64,000 bases of DNA, taken from Adiantum capillus-veneris (taxonomy: Eukaryota > Streptophyta > Polypodiopsida > Polypodiales > Pteridaceae). This document shows positions 1 through 11,280 of this stretch, piece after piece. Numbering within the stretch: the first letter of the stretch is position 1; each line of letters starts with the position of its first letter. The notes beneath the pieces were generated by a model. That model was not told the origin of the DNA. It saw nothing but the letters and a program-made list of their open reading frames with translations, and did not search any database. The position numbers and the translations under genes are program-made. Location of the stretch: positions 9,940,912 through 10,004,911 of the forward strand of contig CM043965.1 in assembly GCA_014529385.2 (NCBI GenBank). The letters are read 5' to 3'.

Positions 1-546
1 GTACACAAACCATCCCGTCCCATTGAAGTATATCTAACTATTTTCAAGCATAATGTTTTGCTTTGTTTCATCCACCATAGTTCATAACATAGGCCTTTCT
101 CTAGAGCAAGAAAATTCTTGTTTGCTCACTCTATATACATCACAAAAGGTAATTATGGGCATGCATAAAAGGGTCTTTAAAACCTCTTCTTTGGAAATTG
201 TAATAGATGGAGGTATTTCCAACTTTGGTTTGGTAATCCCATAGGTAACAATGTTCTTGGAATGAATTTTTTGTTTTTTCAATTCTTGTATATCCACATT
301 CTCCACATTCTTTGCTGGAGCCATAACTTGTATGATAGATGAATCACAAACTAAATTATCTTAACATACATCAATGTACTCTTTTAAAGCGGTCATGTCT
401 ACAAGAGAGCGCTTACATTCTAACACATCATCCTTGAGTTGCACCAAACGCTTCATTTGCATTCAAGTACAGTCTTGAGGTGTTCATTCTCAACAACAAG
501 GACTTTCAAAGTGCCATTCTCCATTGAAAATGCATGTATCTCTTCA
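1..546. other. Unassigned 5' flank of element G1
   Basis: No recognisable gene. An 80-codon open frame on the minus strand (82-324) shows no motif that I recognise and no splice support, so I do not call it. The last five bases, CTTCA at 542-546, are repeated directly after the 3' LTR of the downstream element (5079-5083). This stretch is therefore the left side of that element's target site. Confidence 0.6.
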
Positions 547-886
547 GGTTACGAGATTGGGCACCCTCCTGTTGCATGTGGGTAACTGCAATTGGTATAG
601 CTGGCTTAATGGTTAATTATGTGATGTCTATTTGAATTTTACTAACAGTGAGTGCATGATGGTTTGTAGATTGGATGGTTTGTAGATTGGATGGTTTGTA
701 GATTGGAACTCTGGGAGTTGATGAGGAGGCGCCAGCAAATAATAATTCTCTCAATCATTTTATCCTAGCATAGTATTTTAGAAATAAGCCACTATGGCTC
801 CTTTGTAAATAGGACAATGAGAACCCACCCTAAGAGGGTCATGCAATAAGTAGAGTGTACCACTCATAACTAAAGTGGGACTAAAG

Positions 887-894
887 TATAAAAG
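887..894 (+). promoter_or_regulatory. Probable TATA box of the G1 LTR
   Basis: TATAAAAG sits about 340 bp into the LTR, in a position suited to starting element transcription. The same site in the 3' LTR (around 4658-4665) reads TGTAAAAT and is lost. The function is inferred from the motif and its place in the LTR. Confidence 0.5.
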
Positions 895-1110
895 AGGGGC
901 CTCCAATTTTGGCACCAAACGCCACAGGAGAGGTGCCGTGGAGTTTTGGGCTTAGGATTTTAGGCCTTTCTTATGTAGACGCTCTCAATTTTTTTCCATC
1001 TCCCCTCTCTTAAGCTATTCTGTGTTTGTTGTGTACTCCCTAATTAAGTCTACATCTTCTCTTCCATGTTCTTACACCCTGTTACGGCTTGTCTTTGTCA
1101 ATTCTATGCT

Positions 1111-1114
<4 letters not shown>

Positions 1115-1187
<73 letters not shown>
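1115..1187 (+). repeat. (GT)n microsatellite in the G1 5' LTR
   Basis: Pure GT dinucleotide run. The 3' LTR carries the same run, interrupted, at 4912-4978, so the microsatellite belongs to the element and has since changed length in each LTR. Confidence 0.97.
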
Positions 1188-1191
<4 letters not shown>

Positions 1192-1290
1192 CTTGCAAAT
1201 TGGGGAAAGAGGCTGATAGGTTGATGGCGATGTATGTGATCAAGTGTTGAATTGTTTTAAGCAACCGGTCCTACCCTTCTCTCCCAATAG

Positions 1291-1303
1291 TGGTATCAAA
1301 GCC
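1291..1303 (+). other. Primer binding site of G1 (tRNA-iMet type)
   Basis: TGGTATCAAAGCC begins two bases after the LTR end. It differs by one base over the first 12 from TGGTATCAGAGC, the usual plant initiator-tRNA-Met primer site. It would prime minus-strand DNA synthesis. Confidence 0.85.
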
Positions 1304-2829
1304 TCACGTTCGAGAAGATCGGCAAGCAAATTTCCAAGTTTGAAGAGGAATTTTCAAAGCAGGCCACGTCAAATTTACCAAACGACGCAAATCAATGGAT
1401 AACCAATCCATCAATTTTGCTCAACAAAGATCAAGAGTCGATAGAACGAGTTTTAAATTTCAATTAAGGGGTTAACTCTTGTGGATGGTGAAGCTAGAGA
1501 TTGAGAATTGAAGAAAACAAGAGTCGAAACAAGAGCCTTCTTAATTAAGAATCCGACATCGAAGAACTCACAAGGAAATTTGGACGGCCAAAACCCGGCA
1601 TGGATTAAAGAGTATCAAGAAGGAAATTAAAAGAAAAACGACTTGCGGAATCCTTCGAAGTTGGTAGGAGGAATCGAAGCGGTCAGCAATCCACCAATTG
1701 TGATCCTGTAACCAAATCTTGAGTTTTGAGGAATAAAAGAATTTATTTTATTTCTTTTGGAGGTTGTCGGTGACGACCGAGGGATACACCCCTTGCATGT
1801 AAGAGAGCTCAAAACTTGCAAGGGCGGTATAACAGAGGCTCCCAGGCCCGCTGGTAACTTTACCCTTTTATCTCATGGCTTGAAATGGCCTCTGCATCAT
1901 ACAGTCACCCTCGCTACTGCGCTCGAAATTGTCTCTTTCGTCCCCTGCTTGCTGCATGTAGATTCCCTTCACACTTTTAGTTCAAAAAGATGTCCCTTAC
2001 TTTAATCTCCAATTTGGCCGGCCGCCCACTAAATCCTTAGCCCTTATTTAAGACACTATACTCCCTCTTCTCCTAAGGGTGCCTCTATTCACCCTTCATT
2101 CCCTTAAAGCTTCTTGGTTGGCCAGTCTAGCCTCAACCATTTGGCCACCCTTTAACATCTAAACCACTTCAAAGGCAAGCATTAATTGAAAAAAAGTACT
2201 TCGCCCATCATCAGCAGCATTCTCAGTGACCGCTATACCACTTCACAAGTAGCACTACATTGTAGTACAACGCCACCAAACAGTACGAAAAAAGACCATG
2301 TACCTGGCATGCATTCAAAAAGTTGTGTTTACCTCAATTTTTGTCCACACCATATAGAGCTAAAGCACGAAACCATTTTAATTTGTTAGGGTCGAAATGA
2401 AGATGTCCAAGGCTATACTAATAGTTTTTGGAAATGTTTAATGCAATTGCTATTGAACATGTCACTTGTTGGAAATTAAAGCGTAAATATATATATGGCT
2501 TAGCACTACAAATTGGTGCTGGGGTAGATATGTTTGAACGAGACTCACTGTCAAAGGCTATTAATTTTGGCCCTTAATGCGGAGAAGAAAAAATGTGGAC
2601 AACCCTCTCACACCGAACAAACTGCTAACACTAACCGTAAAAGAGAGCTTCCTTCTCTCCCAACTCTGACAGGAACAAACATCAAAGCCGTACCTTTTTC
2701 AAGAGACGCAGATTTCACAATTCTGCTACAACTTCTCAACCTCATAGCAACAACAACAACAACAACACGCAGCAATGAGGCATCCTAAATTCTTTCAACC
2801 AACGTCCTACTCAAAACTCGAATGGTAAT
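1304..2829 (+). other. G1 leader and eroded gag region
   Basis: Untranslated leader followed by sequence where gag should lie. Several short open frames occur (for example 1757-2005 and 2534-2788), but none shows the retrotransposon Gag fold signature. The last part, around 2640-2800, is rich in Asn/Thr codons like the low-complexity stretch before a zinc knuckle. Confidence 0.5.
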
Positions 2830-2835
2830 AAAAAG

Positions 2836-3120
2836 GTGAAGTGTTTCAAATGTTTTCAATATGGTCACTATGCAGATAAGTTCCCAAAAGCTCCTGCTAA
2901 GAGCAATGACCAATCCAATGGAGTCACCCAAAATCCAAGCCAAAAACCCTTCAACAACAATCACCCCAACGGTGCTAATGTTAACCTCATCGAAGATGCT
3001 AATCCTGACGACAATGAAGTGGAAGCTAATTACAATGAGGGATATGATCCTGAGTATGATCACGATGACAACCCATCTTCAGATTGTCTTATATCTCCTC
3101 ACACTTTGTTTGAAGTGTAA
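2836..3120 (+). pseudogene. G1 Gag C-terminus with decayed zinc knuckle
   Basis: The frame reads CFKCFQYGHYADKF, which is a CX2CX4HX4C knuckle with the final Cys changed to Phe. A polar, acidic Asn/Asp-rich segment follows and reads to a stop at 3118-3120. In a live element this domain binds genomic RNA inside the particle. The loss of the fourth ligand and the missing upstream Gag make it non-functional. Confidence 0.75.
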
Positions 3121-3199
3121 GGCACTGTCAAGGGTGAAAGTGTCACCATTCTTTTAGATGATGGTAGTAGCCATGATTTTATTTCTGCACGATTGGCAC

Positions 3200-3252
<53 letters not shown>

Positions 3253-3480
3253 AAACTTCTTCATCTCACAAAGTCAAAACTATTTTTAATAACCAATGTT
3301 TTAATTGCAAAACCCAAGTCACTGTTGAATTTTGCATTGGTAAATTTGATCAAGGAAATACATTTTTGATAGCACCATTTCATGGTCGTGATATGATCTT
3401 GGGAATGCCAATTCATCACGAATTTGATCCGTTGATTAATTACAAAACACGTACCATGTCTCTCACTTATAACCAAAAAA
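3121..3480 (+). pseudogene. G1 retropepsin (aspartic protease) remnant
   Basis: Beyond the Gag stop, translation gives LLDDGSSHDFIS, where DDGS stands for the usual D(T/S)G(S/A) catalytic loop of retroviral-type proteases. A CT run (3202-3249) interrupts the domain. The C-terminal hallmark GRDMILGMPI (ILGM in place of the common ILG-D/R) is readable from 3366. The protease would cleave the polyprotein, but it is broken here. Confidence 0.7.
3202..3249 (+). repeat. (CT)n microsatellite inside the G1 protease
   Basis: A 48-bp CT run splits the protease frame. Its position inside a coding domain suggests expansion after the element died. Confidence 0.95.
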
Positions 3481-3689
3481 AAAAATCCATCCAAGCAACA
3501 CTAGCACATCAAAAATTTCCACTTCTCTCCCACACTCAATCCAAAAGAGCCATTCAAAAACAAGGGAAAACATATCTAGTGCTGGTAAATCAAATTTCCA
3601 TTGGAACCAAAACCTCACATAACTCTTCGCATGATAATTTTCTCTCACAATTTCAAAATTGTTTCATGCATGATCTACCGCCTAGAATA

Positions 3690-4323
3690 CCACCTTCACA
3701 CCCAGAAGATCCACATGTAAATCTCCATTTGAAATTGTTTATGGTCATTCTCTGCCTACTCTTCCTTCACGTCTTTCCAATATTATGTCTGTCGCCGCTG
3801 ATGATTATACTGCAAGTGTGCATTTTGCCATTAAACTTTACACTAAAGCATGCTAACAAGCACCACAAGGCACACCGATTCAAAGAAGGTAATTATGTTA
3901 TGATTTATGATCAAAAGTATTGATACTAATGTTTTTGTTAAACTTTCTCCTCGTTTTTATGGTCCTTTCAAAATTTTAGTTGTGATAAATGATGCTTCCT
4001 TTTGTTTAGACCTACCTTCACATTGGCACATTCACAATGCTTTCCACATTAGTCTTTTAAGACCTTTTCGAGGACCCCTACCTACACATCACATTTATGA
4101 GAATCCACCTTCACTTGTGGACCAAGAAGAACAACTCATCCCTGCACAAATAGTTGATCATAATACCACCACAACTCGCACTGGCATGGTTTATAACCGC
4201 TATCTTTTGACCTTCAAAGGCCACCCTCGAGAGGATGCCAAATGGATGCATGAAAAAAAATTCGCAACTTCCCAGACCTTCTCCACACTTTCCATCACTT
4301 CCGGTCTAGTTTTGAGCAACTGA
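3690..4323 (+). pseudogene. G1 integrase C-terminus and chromodomain-like tail
   Basis: Around 3715-3780 one frame reads SPFEIVYGHSLPTLP, the conserved end of the Ty3/gypsy integrase core. From 3907 another frame gives LSPRFYGPFKIL and HNAFHISLLRPF, the integrase C-terminal GPF/Y region. Then comes RYLLTFKGHPREDAKWM, matching the RYLVKFKG...DAxWE-type core of retrotransposon chromodomains. Such tails steer integration toward particular chromatin. The jump from protease straight to this point shows a deletion of about 2-3 kb of pol. Confidence 0.8.
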
Positions 4324-4337
4324 GGACAGTTGCTATC

Positions 4338-4351
4338 CATGGTGGGAGGGA
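4338..4351 (+). other. Polypurine tract of G1
   Basis: The purine-rich stretch CATGGTGGGAGGGA ends immediately before the TGTTACGAG start of the 3' LTR, the normal site of plus-strand priming. Confidence 0.8.
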
Positions 4352-4920
4352 TGTTACGAGACTGGGCACCCTCTTGTTGCATGTGATTAACTGCAATTGG
4401 GATAGCTGACTTAATGGTCAATTATGTGCTGTCTTGTTGAATTTTACTAATAGTGCCTGCATGATGGTTTGTAGATTGGAACTCTGGGAGTTGACGAGGA
4501 GATGCCAGCAAATAATAATTCTCTCAATCATTTTATCGTAGCACATTATTTTAGAGATAAGCCACTATGGCTCCTTTGTAAATAGGACAGTGAGAACCAA
4601 CCCTAAGAGGGTCATGCAATAAGTAGTGTGTACCACTCATAACTAAATTGGGACTAAAGTGTAAAATAGGGGCCTCCAATTTTGGCACCAATAATAAATC
4701 AAAATATCAAATACCAAACGCAACAAGTGAGGTGCCATGGATTTTTGCGCCTAGGATTTTAGACCTTTTGTGTAGTTGCTCTCAATTTTTTTCCATCTCC
4801 CCTCTCTTAAGCTATTTTGTGTTTGCTATATACTCCCCAATTAAGTCTACATCTTCTCTTCCATGTTCTTACACCCTCTTACAACTTGTCTCTATCAATT
4901 CTATGCTTTTAGTGTGAGTG

Positions 4921-4979
<59 letters not shown>

Positions 4980-5078
4980 ACTTTGAAATTGCGGGAAGAG
5001 GTTGACAGGTTGATGGTGATGTATGTGAGCAAGTGTTGAATTGTTCTAAGCAACCAGTCTTACCCTTCTCTCCCAACA
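4352..5078 (+). repeat. 3' LTR of G1
   Basis: 727 bp, TGTTACGAG...CCCAACA, matching the 5' LTR. It is followed at once by CTTCA (5079-5083), the second copy of the target duplication. It contains a (GT)n run at 4912-4978 and lacks the TATA box seen in the 5' copy. Confidence 0.92.
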
Positions 5079-5083
5079 CTTCA

Positions 5084-6455
5084 CCTTGCTTGCTAGAATT
5101 CTCTTGCAATGAGACCAAGTAAGCCATAATCATGGCTTCCAATGTTGTTGATTATTTGTTTATGTTGGGATCTAGAAGTTCTGGGAATTAGGGGTCATTT
5201 TCCACCAGGTTTGTGGATCTCATTGATGAAGAAGGCTCCTATAAAGTTGCAAGAGACATTGACAAGGCCGAACAAAAAAGCAGAAAGATGTTGGTGCTTG
5301 GTAAGTTGGCCCCAAGAGTTTCACTTCCTTAGTCAACAACAAGCTAGCAACTCTCATAAAGCATAATTATAAGTATAAGTGGCACACTGACCAATTTCAA
5401 GGATGTTTAGAGTATTTTTATGATGATGATGTTGTGGTCTCTATGGATTTTGCGAAAAAATACACCTCGAAGGTCCAAAATGAGATCTAGTCAATGCCTT
5501 GGTGTTCAAATCATCTTACCATCCTCGTTCACATCTTGTATGTATGCTCAACATTGTAGGATGTTCCAAAACACACCCATTTCTATATTTTAGATGAAAA
5601 ACACATGACACATTACATCACTATTTGCCATTGCACAATGAGTGGTTGAAACACAAGATTTGGAGTGGGAAGTGTCACTAGGTATGGTCTAATGGAATCA
5701 CTTTATAGTTCAAAGTAAGACATCCATTTTACTTTGTTGCTTGGCACTTCAAGATGACATGTATAGAGATGATGCATAGCTGTTTTGCATCAACCCATGG
5801 GAAGAGAGAATTGATGTATACACAACTTTGTTTACAAAGGGAATGCAGGGGTGGTTCCAAACAATGATGGGGGTAGAGGATCACTGCTACAGTCACATCA
5901 TGATGGGAGCAAAGGCATGACAAGGGCGGATGGTGGCGGACCACCACGATCGGACGGAGTAGCCTAGAGATAACTCAAACCAACATGAATATGTCAATTT
6001 AAGGACGTAGCTAACCCGACTAGTGCATGGAAACATCAAATGCTATGTGCTAACAACAATGCATTGAGAAGAAAGGTGTCGCTCCCAAGACAGGAAGCAA
6101 CTAAAGGGAAAATGCCTAAGTCTCCTATGCGATTGATCTCTCACTCTAATGGTCATTACGGTGTCACAATGAACTACAAATGACATGAAACTTGAGACTA
6201 GGGGTCTCTAGGCTATAGGCAATAGGTTCCTAATAACAACCTAAACCTACAAAAGTCACCATCGGGTAGGTGAGCAACGATGAGCGTTGCCAGCTCTCAC
6301 CTTCACCAAAAGTGATGAATGAGGGGTTGTTTGCTTCTCCTAAGGCCTACTTGCCTCTGTACATGCTTGGTTTTACTTAAAATTCCATTAACAAGTCACA
6401 AAGAGCAAACAAACACACAAGGCAACCTAGAGCTAAAACCACTCATTGCGTCGCG

Positions 6456-6496
<41 letters not shown>

Positions 6497-7950
6497 TCAA
6501 AGATAGCACACAAGACATGTACAAGATGATAAGAGTGAGAGGAAGTAACATAAGAAGTTTCATTATGAATGCTCACATGTACAAAGAGTAGTGAACAAGC
6601 TAGTGTAGGCGAGCTCGTCACCAGATACGCTCAATAGTTATCATATGCTTAATAAGTACAAACTTTTGGCTTATATACCCAGGGTTAAAATTGGGTTTAG
6701 GCTTGAAAGAGATAATTATCACAAAAATGTGGTGGACTAGGATATCTAGCGTCTCATTAAGTACAAAGCTGTTTTGATAAGATCAGATTTTGCCCGGGTT
6801 TATGGATTACATTGCCGACTTAGGCAAAAAATGAATAAATAAGTTGATGATTTCTGTTGACCAGTCTAATTTGGCATGATCTGGTCCTTTGCTTCAACAC
6901 TCCCCCCTCCCAAATTCTTGTCGTCCCTGACAAGGCTTTACTCTTTAAGCAAGGGCTTTCTTTGTTTTTGTTTGTTCACAAATTGTTGGAAGGCCATCAT
7001 CTATTGCACCTGATCCTCCTCCTATGGCTTGTAGATTCTTGTAAGTGTATTTTCTCGTTCATGGAGGGTATGATGAATGTGTGTGTGAGATAGCTTAGCA
7101 AACCATCAACTCCATCTCCAAGAAATCTATTAAAATCATGAAACATATAAAAAGGCGGATTGGCACCTTTCAGTTCTTGGATCCGCTAGATGCAAACCAC
7201 CTTCTGTCTATAGATCCTTTTGGTCCTTCCCTTGAGCTCCATTACCATGTGAAAGTGGCCCTTGATACAAAGCCCTCATGGTTTCCTACAGGCGTGGTTG
7301 AGATTGATGTCCTTATTGAACTACTATCTAGTGCATGTTGGAGATGTTGCAATTATTGCAAGGAGTATGGAGATGAATGTGTAAGGTGTAATGAACTTCT
7401 AGTCAAATCAAACTTGGGGAGAAACCTTTGAAATCTTGTGAGAGTAAAGAGACCAGAATTGGCAGACTTCTTGCGATTGTGGTCATTCTAGCTAGAGTGG
7501 TCCTCTTGCAATGGTAGAGAGAAATCTTGTGATTAGATGTGGGATTAGATGCAGGATGTGTCTCAAATCATTGCAAGTTGTGAAGGTTTGATGGAGTATA
7601 CAACATAGAATGGTGAAGATTTCGGCAAATGCGATGGGAAAAGGCAAGCTCACGAGGGTGGAAAGAGCCCAACAAAATATTATGGGAGAGAAACAGGGAA
7701 GTAGGAAAACATTTTTTTGCCACCAAGTGAACTGAATGAGGACCAACAACTAATGAACCAAGAGAAAATAAATTAAAAGTGACGTCCTCTATTGTATTAA
7801 GTCAAATATGTACCAAGATATGCTTTAAATGGTGTCCTCCCTCTTAAATATCCAAAATGGCCAAATTTGAAGCTATTTTGATCGTCAAAGGCTTTGCTAA
7901 TTAGCAAGTTAACTAACTCCTTACACATCTCTTTTTGAGCGTTTTTTGGC
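5084..7950. other. Unassigned non-coding stretch
   Basis: Several open frames of 60-97 codons occur (for example 6857-7093 and 7138-7431 on plus), but none shows a recognisable domain or splice pattern. Base composition is AT-leaning and resembles eroded repeat DNA. Confidence 0.5.
6452..6491 (+). repeat. Compound (CG)n(AC)n microsatellite
   Basis: A CG alternation of about 13 bases passes into about 27 bases of CA alternation. Alternating purine-pyrimidine DNA of this kind can adopt the Z form, but nothing here shows that it matters. Confidence 0.95.
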
Positions 7951-7954
7951 CCTA

Positions 7955-8600
7955 ATGGGATCCGAATGGACCCTGAAAAGTTGAAAAGTTGGAGGTAATA
8001 AAAGTATGGCCTATACCAACAGATCTACATGAATTGAGAAGCGTTATAGGAATACATGCATACTAAAGACGCTTCATAGAAAAATTATCATTCATAGCAG
8101 GGCCATTGTATGATCTGACTAAAAAGAATGTTAAATTTGTATGGACTGCCAAAGAGAATAAAGGCAAAGCTTACCTCTCAACCCGTGCAAATATTACTAG
8201 ACCTTTCAAATCCTTTTGAACTCTAGTGTGATGATTATGAACAATGCCTTGGAGCTATTTTGATTCAAGAAGGGCATGCCATAACATACAAAAGTAGGAT
8301 ATTGGATGACCAAGAAAAGAATCTAGGCATATATGAAAAAGAAATGTTAGCTATCTTACAGGCCCTAGATGCATGGAAGCATTATCTCTAGTAGGCACTC
8401 CATTTATTTTGTGCACAGATCATCAAAGTCTTAAATACTTTTTGACACAAACTAAATTAAATGATAAGCAAATGAGGTGGAAAAACACTTTTTTGACAAT
8501 TTAACTTTCATATTGCTTGCATGGCTGATACGCACAACCAAGTGGCCACTGCTCTTTCATGAAGACCAAGAGTGAATGTTGTATAATTAGCTACTCACAA
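7955..8600 (+). pseudogene. A1 RT thumb and RNase H remnants
   Basis: The frames give VIKVWPIPTDLHELRSVIG followed by RRFIEKLS and AGPLYDLTKK, the standard RT-to-RNase H connection of Ty3/gypsy elements. Broken RNase H text follows, including a GTPFILCTDHQSLKYF-like segment near 8395-8440. Stops and frameshifts occur roughly every 50-100 bases. The domain would degrade the RNA strand during reverse transcription and is dead here. Confidence 0.8.
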
Positions 8601-8613
8601 TGATCTATCCTCT

Positions 8614-9470
8614 ATGATAGATGAGTATGCCATGGATCCAGACTTCAAACATATAATGTTAGTCATTGCACTAGGGAAGAAAGAGGAATCATACAATGTA
8701 CAAGATGGTTATCTTTGCTATGGCAATATGTTATGCTTTACACATAGTTTACGTGAAAAGGTTATACATAAATCTCATGTTCCAACTTATGCGGGACATA
8801 GAGGGATTCAATCCACTCTCAAGGGAGTAGAGATGTACTTTTATTGGCCAATAATGAAGGTAGACATAGTGGACTTTGTTGCCAAATGTAGTGTATGTCA
8901 AAAGACAAAGTATGATAGAGGGAAGGAGCCTAGCTTGCTTCAGCCATTGCCTATACCTGATTCCCCATGGAAAATTATATCCATGGATTTCATCTTTTGA
9001 TTACCAAAATCCATACATGGGAATATATGAATATGGACAATAGTAGACCAAGTTAGCAAGAAAATATACCAGTCAAAAAGACTATTAAAGCACACCATAT
9101 GGAAACTCTCTTTATCTCATAGGTCTCTAAGTATTATGGCTTACCAACATCTATAGTATCCCCAACAGAGATCTAAGGATGACCAACATTTTTTGTACGA
9201 GTCTCTTTGAGAATCTCGGTACTGAGTTGAATTTCTCTTTGGCCTGTCATCCACAAATGGATGGCCAAAGTGAGATAGAAAATTCAACCAATATTGATCT
9301 ACTCAAAGACTATGCTACAGATGTAGATCAAAGAGATCAATGGAAAAAGTACTTACTCTTACTAGAGTATGCGTACAATAACACTGTCCATATTTCTATA
9401 GAAAAGGCATCCTTCAATGTAATTTAAGGAAGACCCAAGCTCCCATTTGATATTCAAAACAACTGGGTAG
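8614..9470 (+). pseudogene. A1 integrase remnant
   Basis: An open frame of 128 codons holds the HHCC zinc finger (HVPTYAGHRG then CSVCQKTK) and the core start SPWKIISMDFIF, whose Asp is the first acid of the DDE triad. After frameshifts, the core resumes at 9179 with a LACHPQMDGQSE segment. A normal element has TDGQTER there, and this copy has changed around it. The middle Asp region is not readable. Non-functional. Confidence 0.82.
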
Positions 9471-9567
9471 ATATTTGCCACTGATGAGTATGATAGAGAC
9501 CTTAAAAAAATCTTTTTAGAAGATTAAAGAAACTATATCCATCATGAAACAGAAGCAAAAGGCTATT

Positions 9568-9765
9568 GCTGATAAGCAATAGACAAGCCTCGACCTTCAA
9601 AGAAAACCCTTGGGTAGTGCTCAAGTTTCCAAAAGCATGCCTAATTCACACTACATGCTGATAAGCATAGACAAGCCTCGATAAGCATAGACAAGCCTCG
9701 ACCTTCAAAGAAAACCCTTGAGTAGTGCTCAAGTTTCCAAAAGCATGCCTAATTCACACTACATG
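9568..9765 (+). repeat. Tandem duplication inside A1 integrase tail
   Basis: A block of about 110 bp, starting GATAAGCA(A)TAGACAAGCCTCG and ending in CACACTACATGC, occurs twice in tandem. Between the copies the 20-bp unit ATAAGCATAGACAAGCCTCG is itself repeated. The copies are nearly identical, so the duplication is younger than the decay of the element. Confidence 0.9.
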
Positions 9766-10195
9766 CAAAGGAACACAAGGACTCCCAATGGGTCACCAAA
9801 AATATTATGCTAAGTTAGGAAAAAGATATTATAGCCCATTTCAAATTCTTAAGCCTATCAATGAAACAACTTACAAGTTAAGGTTACCAAAGAAGTACTT
9901 GGCTCATTCATAATTCTTTTCATGTGAGACTCTTGAAACCTTATAAGGGCGAGCCACCCAAAGAACCAGTAATTAAAGAACCAGCTTAGTTTGAGGGTCA
10001 AGAAGAGATTTTGCACCCAGAGAGCATCCTATGACATGAAGACAAGTTATTAGGAAGTGGCAAGACTATCCGCCGATATCTTGTCAAATTTAAGAATTAT
10101 TCTTTTGAATATGCAAGGTGGATGCAAGACATCCAACTAAAGGATAATGTAAACCTTGTAAATACTTACAATGACTCCCATCAAAGGTAAGAATC
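9725..10195 (+). pseudogene. A1 integrase C-terminus with chromodomain-like end
   Basis: The 62-codon frame reads YYAKLGKRYYSPFQILKPIN (the GPF/Y-type module). After frameshifts come SGKTIRRYLVKFKNYSFE and ARWMQDIQL, matching the A2 copy (RHGKIIRRYLIKLKNYPFEDARWMQ). This resembles a retrotransposon chromodomain. Positioning and order are normal, the frame is not. Confidence 0.75.
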
Positions 10196-10533
10196 ATGCA
10201 TGAACAAGTATATTTTACAAAGAATTTTGTCTTTTTTTTACTCTAAGATTTTCTTTATATGTTCATAAGTTTTAAGTGTATGCATACCATGATCAAGCTT
10301 GCGGCATCTTAGTCTCTCAAGCATCTAGTAGATCTTACCAATCTACTATGAAAGATGATTACGACTAAGTAAAGACATGCTTGCAAAATCTAAGCCTTCC
10401 AAGCACCAAGTGGAACTAGTTAGTCACCACTATGCAAGAATGTTGACGGGTAAAAAGGGATCCTCTACCCAAAGTAATAGGGCTAGCTATGACTTTATTT
10501 TCCATGCCCCATATTTGAGGAAGACTATGATTT

Positions 10534-10547
10534 CAAGGGAGAGGTAA
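10534..10547 (+). other. Polypurine tract of A1
   Basis: CAAGGGAGAGGTAA precedes TGTCGCG. The inverted A2 copy has the matching junction (CAAGAGAGAGGTAA then TGTCATA, seen on minus at 49103-49077), which supports this as the PPT-LTR boundary. Confidence 0.75.
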
Positions 10548-11280
10548 TGTCGCGAATATTAATTTATAACTTTCTAAAAGTATTTTCCATCTTCATTTGG
10601 CCACTTAAGTCCAAGGAAATAAAAAGAGAACAAGTAAAATGGATTATGTGTTGATGGACCAACCTGGTCAAAGCTTGGGAGCAGAAGGGGAAAAGTCCTT
10701 AAAAGAGCAAGAGTACTTGCTATTTAGTTATCTCAGTCATAGGTACATGTCGAGGAAGGATGAATATATCATTAGAATCCTTGATCAAAGGTACATGACA
10801 AAGGAGGTGGCCTAGAAAAATTATAGGAGTTTAAAAATAGAAAGTAGATGTGTTAAGTTCAAGTCATTAGAATAGCTCTTTATACTCCAAGTATGAAATC
10901 TAGGAAGCCTTATGGTAAAATTCTAACTTGCCACAAATTGCCTAAATTTAGCAAGTCTATATTTAGTAGGTTTTCGGAGCAGCTTGGCGGCACCTCCTAT
11001 TACAAGTTTGTGTTTTCTTTGCTCACCCTCTTTGTAGTTCATCTCTCAAGCTCTCATGTGCTTTGTTCTCTATCTCCTCGCCATGGCCCAATTGGCTAAC
11101 TCTTAGGACCTTCAGCCTTGCAACTTGCAAAGATAAAGCATGGCTTAAGAACATTTGGTTGGAGCATTATTATGACATTTTGGTGGGTGAGGAATCAATT
11201 TGTAGCATTCTGGAAGCAATCATCTTGTTTATCAATTACATCTACAACTTTCTTTAAGTTGTCCTATGGGCAAGGCCACT
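10548..11280 (+). repeat. Probable 3' LTR of A1, end not determined
   Basis: The sequence starts TGTCGCG straight after the PPT. No second LTR exists in the window for comparison, and alignment with A2's LTR by eye is loose, so the right boundary given is only a guess from a typical LTR size. No convincing gene lies in it. Confidence 0.4.

Larger units (their letters stand above)
547..1289 (+). repeat. 5' LTR of G1
   Basis: 743 bp, matching 4352-5078 with substitutions and a duplicated GGATGGTTTGTAGATT-type segment near 660-705 that is single in the other LTR. The first base is G where the 3' LTR has the canonical T (GGTTACGAG against TGTTACGAG). It ends ...CCCAATA where the other copy ends ...CCCAACA. 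A (GT)n run of 73 bp lies near the 3' end. Confidence 0.9.
547..5078 (+). mobile_element. Ty3/gypsy chromovirus-like LTR retrotransposon G1, internally deleted
   Basis: Two near-identical LTRs (547-1289 and 4352-5078) bound a 3.06-kb interior. A tRNA-iMet-type primer binding site follows the left LTR and a purine tract precedes the right one. CTTCA flanks both sides as a 5-bp target duplication. Inside, in order, are a Gag zinc knuckle, a retropepsin fragment, then directly the C-terminal part of integrase with a chromodomain-like tail. Reverse transcriptase, RNase H and most of integrase are missing, and stops and frameshifts break the rest. Gene order and tail fit a Ty3/gypsy chromovirus. 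It cannot encode its own transposition. The LTRs differ by scattered substitutions, so the insertion is not recent. Confidence 0.9.
7955..10547 (+). mobile_element. Ty3/gypsy relic A1, 5'-truncated
   Basis: Readable domains run from the last part of RT through RNase H, integrase zinc finger, integrase core and integrase tail with a chromodomain-like end, then a purine tract and the start of an LTR at 10548. Gag, protease and most of RT are absent upstream. Many stops and frameshifts are present. The same family recurs inverted at about 48242-52020 (A2), with closely matching protein text and the same PPT-LTR junction. Confidence 0.85.

Noticed and set aside
1022-1216. Open frames running through (GT)n, (CT)n and (GA)n repeats (also 4909-5142, 19485-19775, 26791-27187, 30229-30585, 45393-45916)
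   Set aside because: They encode only dipeptide repeats such as CV, LS, ER or HT and exist because dinucleotide runs lack stops.
7138-7431. 97-codon frame with several Cys (CWRCCNYCKEY and CVRC)
   Set aside because: It looks slightly finger-like, but spacing fits no zinc-binding family and the region is otherwise eroded DNA.
9568-9765. Possible CRISPR-like array of short repeats
   Set aside because: Only two to three direct copies with no unique spacers, in a plant retroelement.
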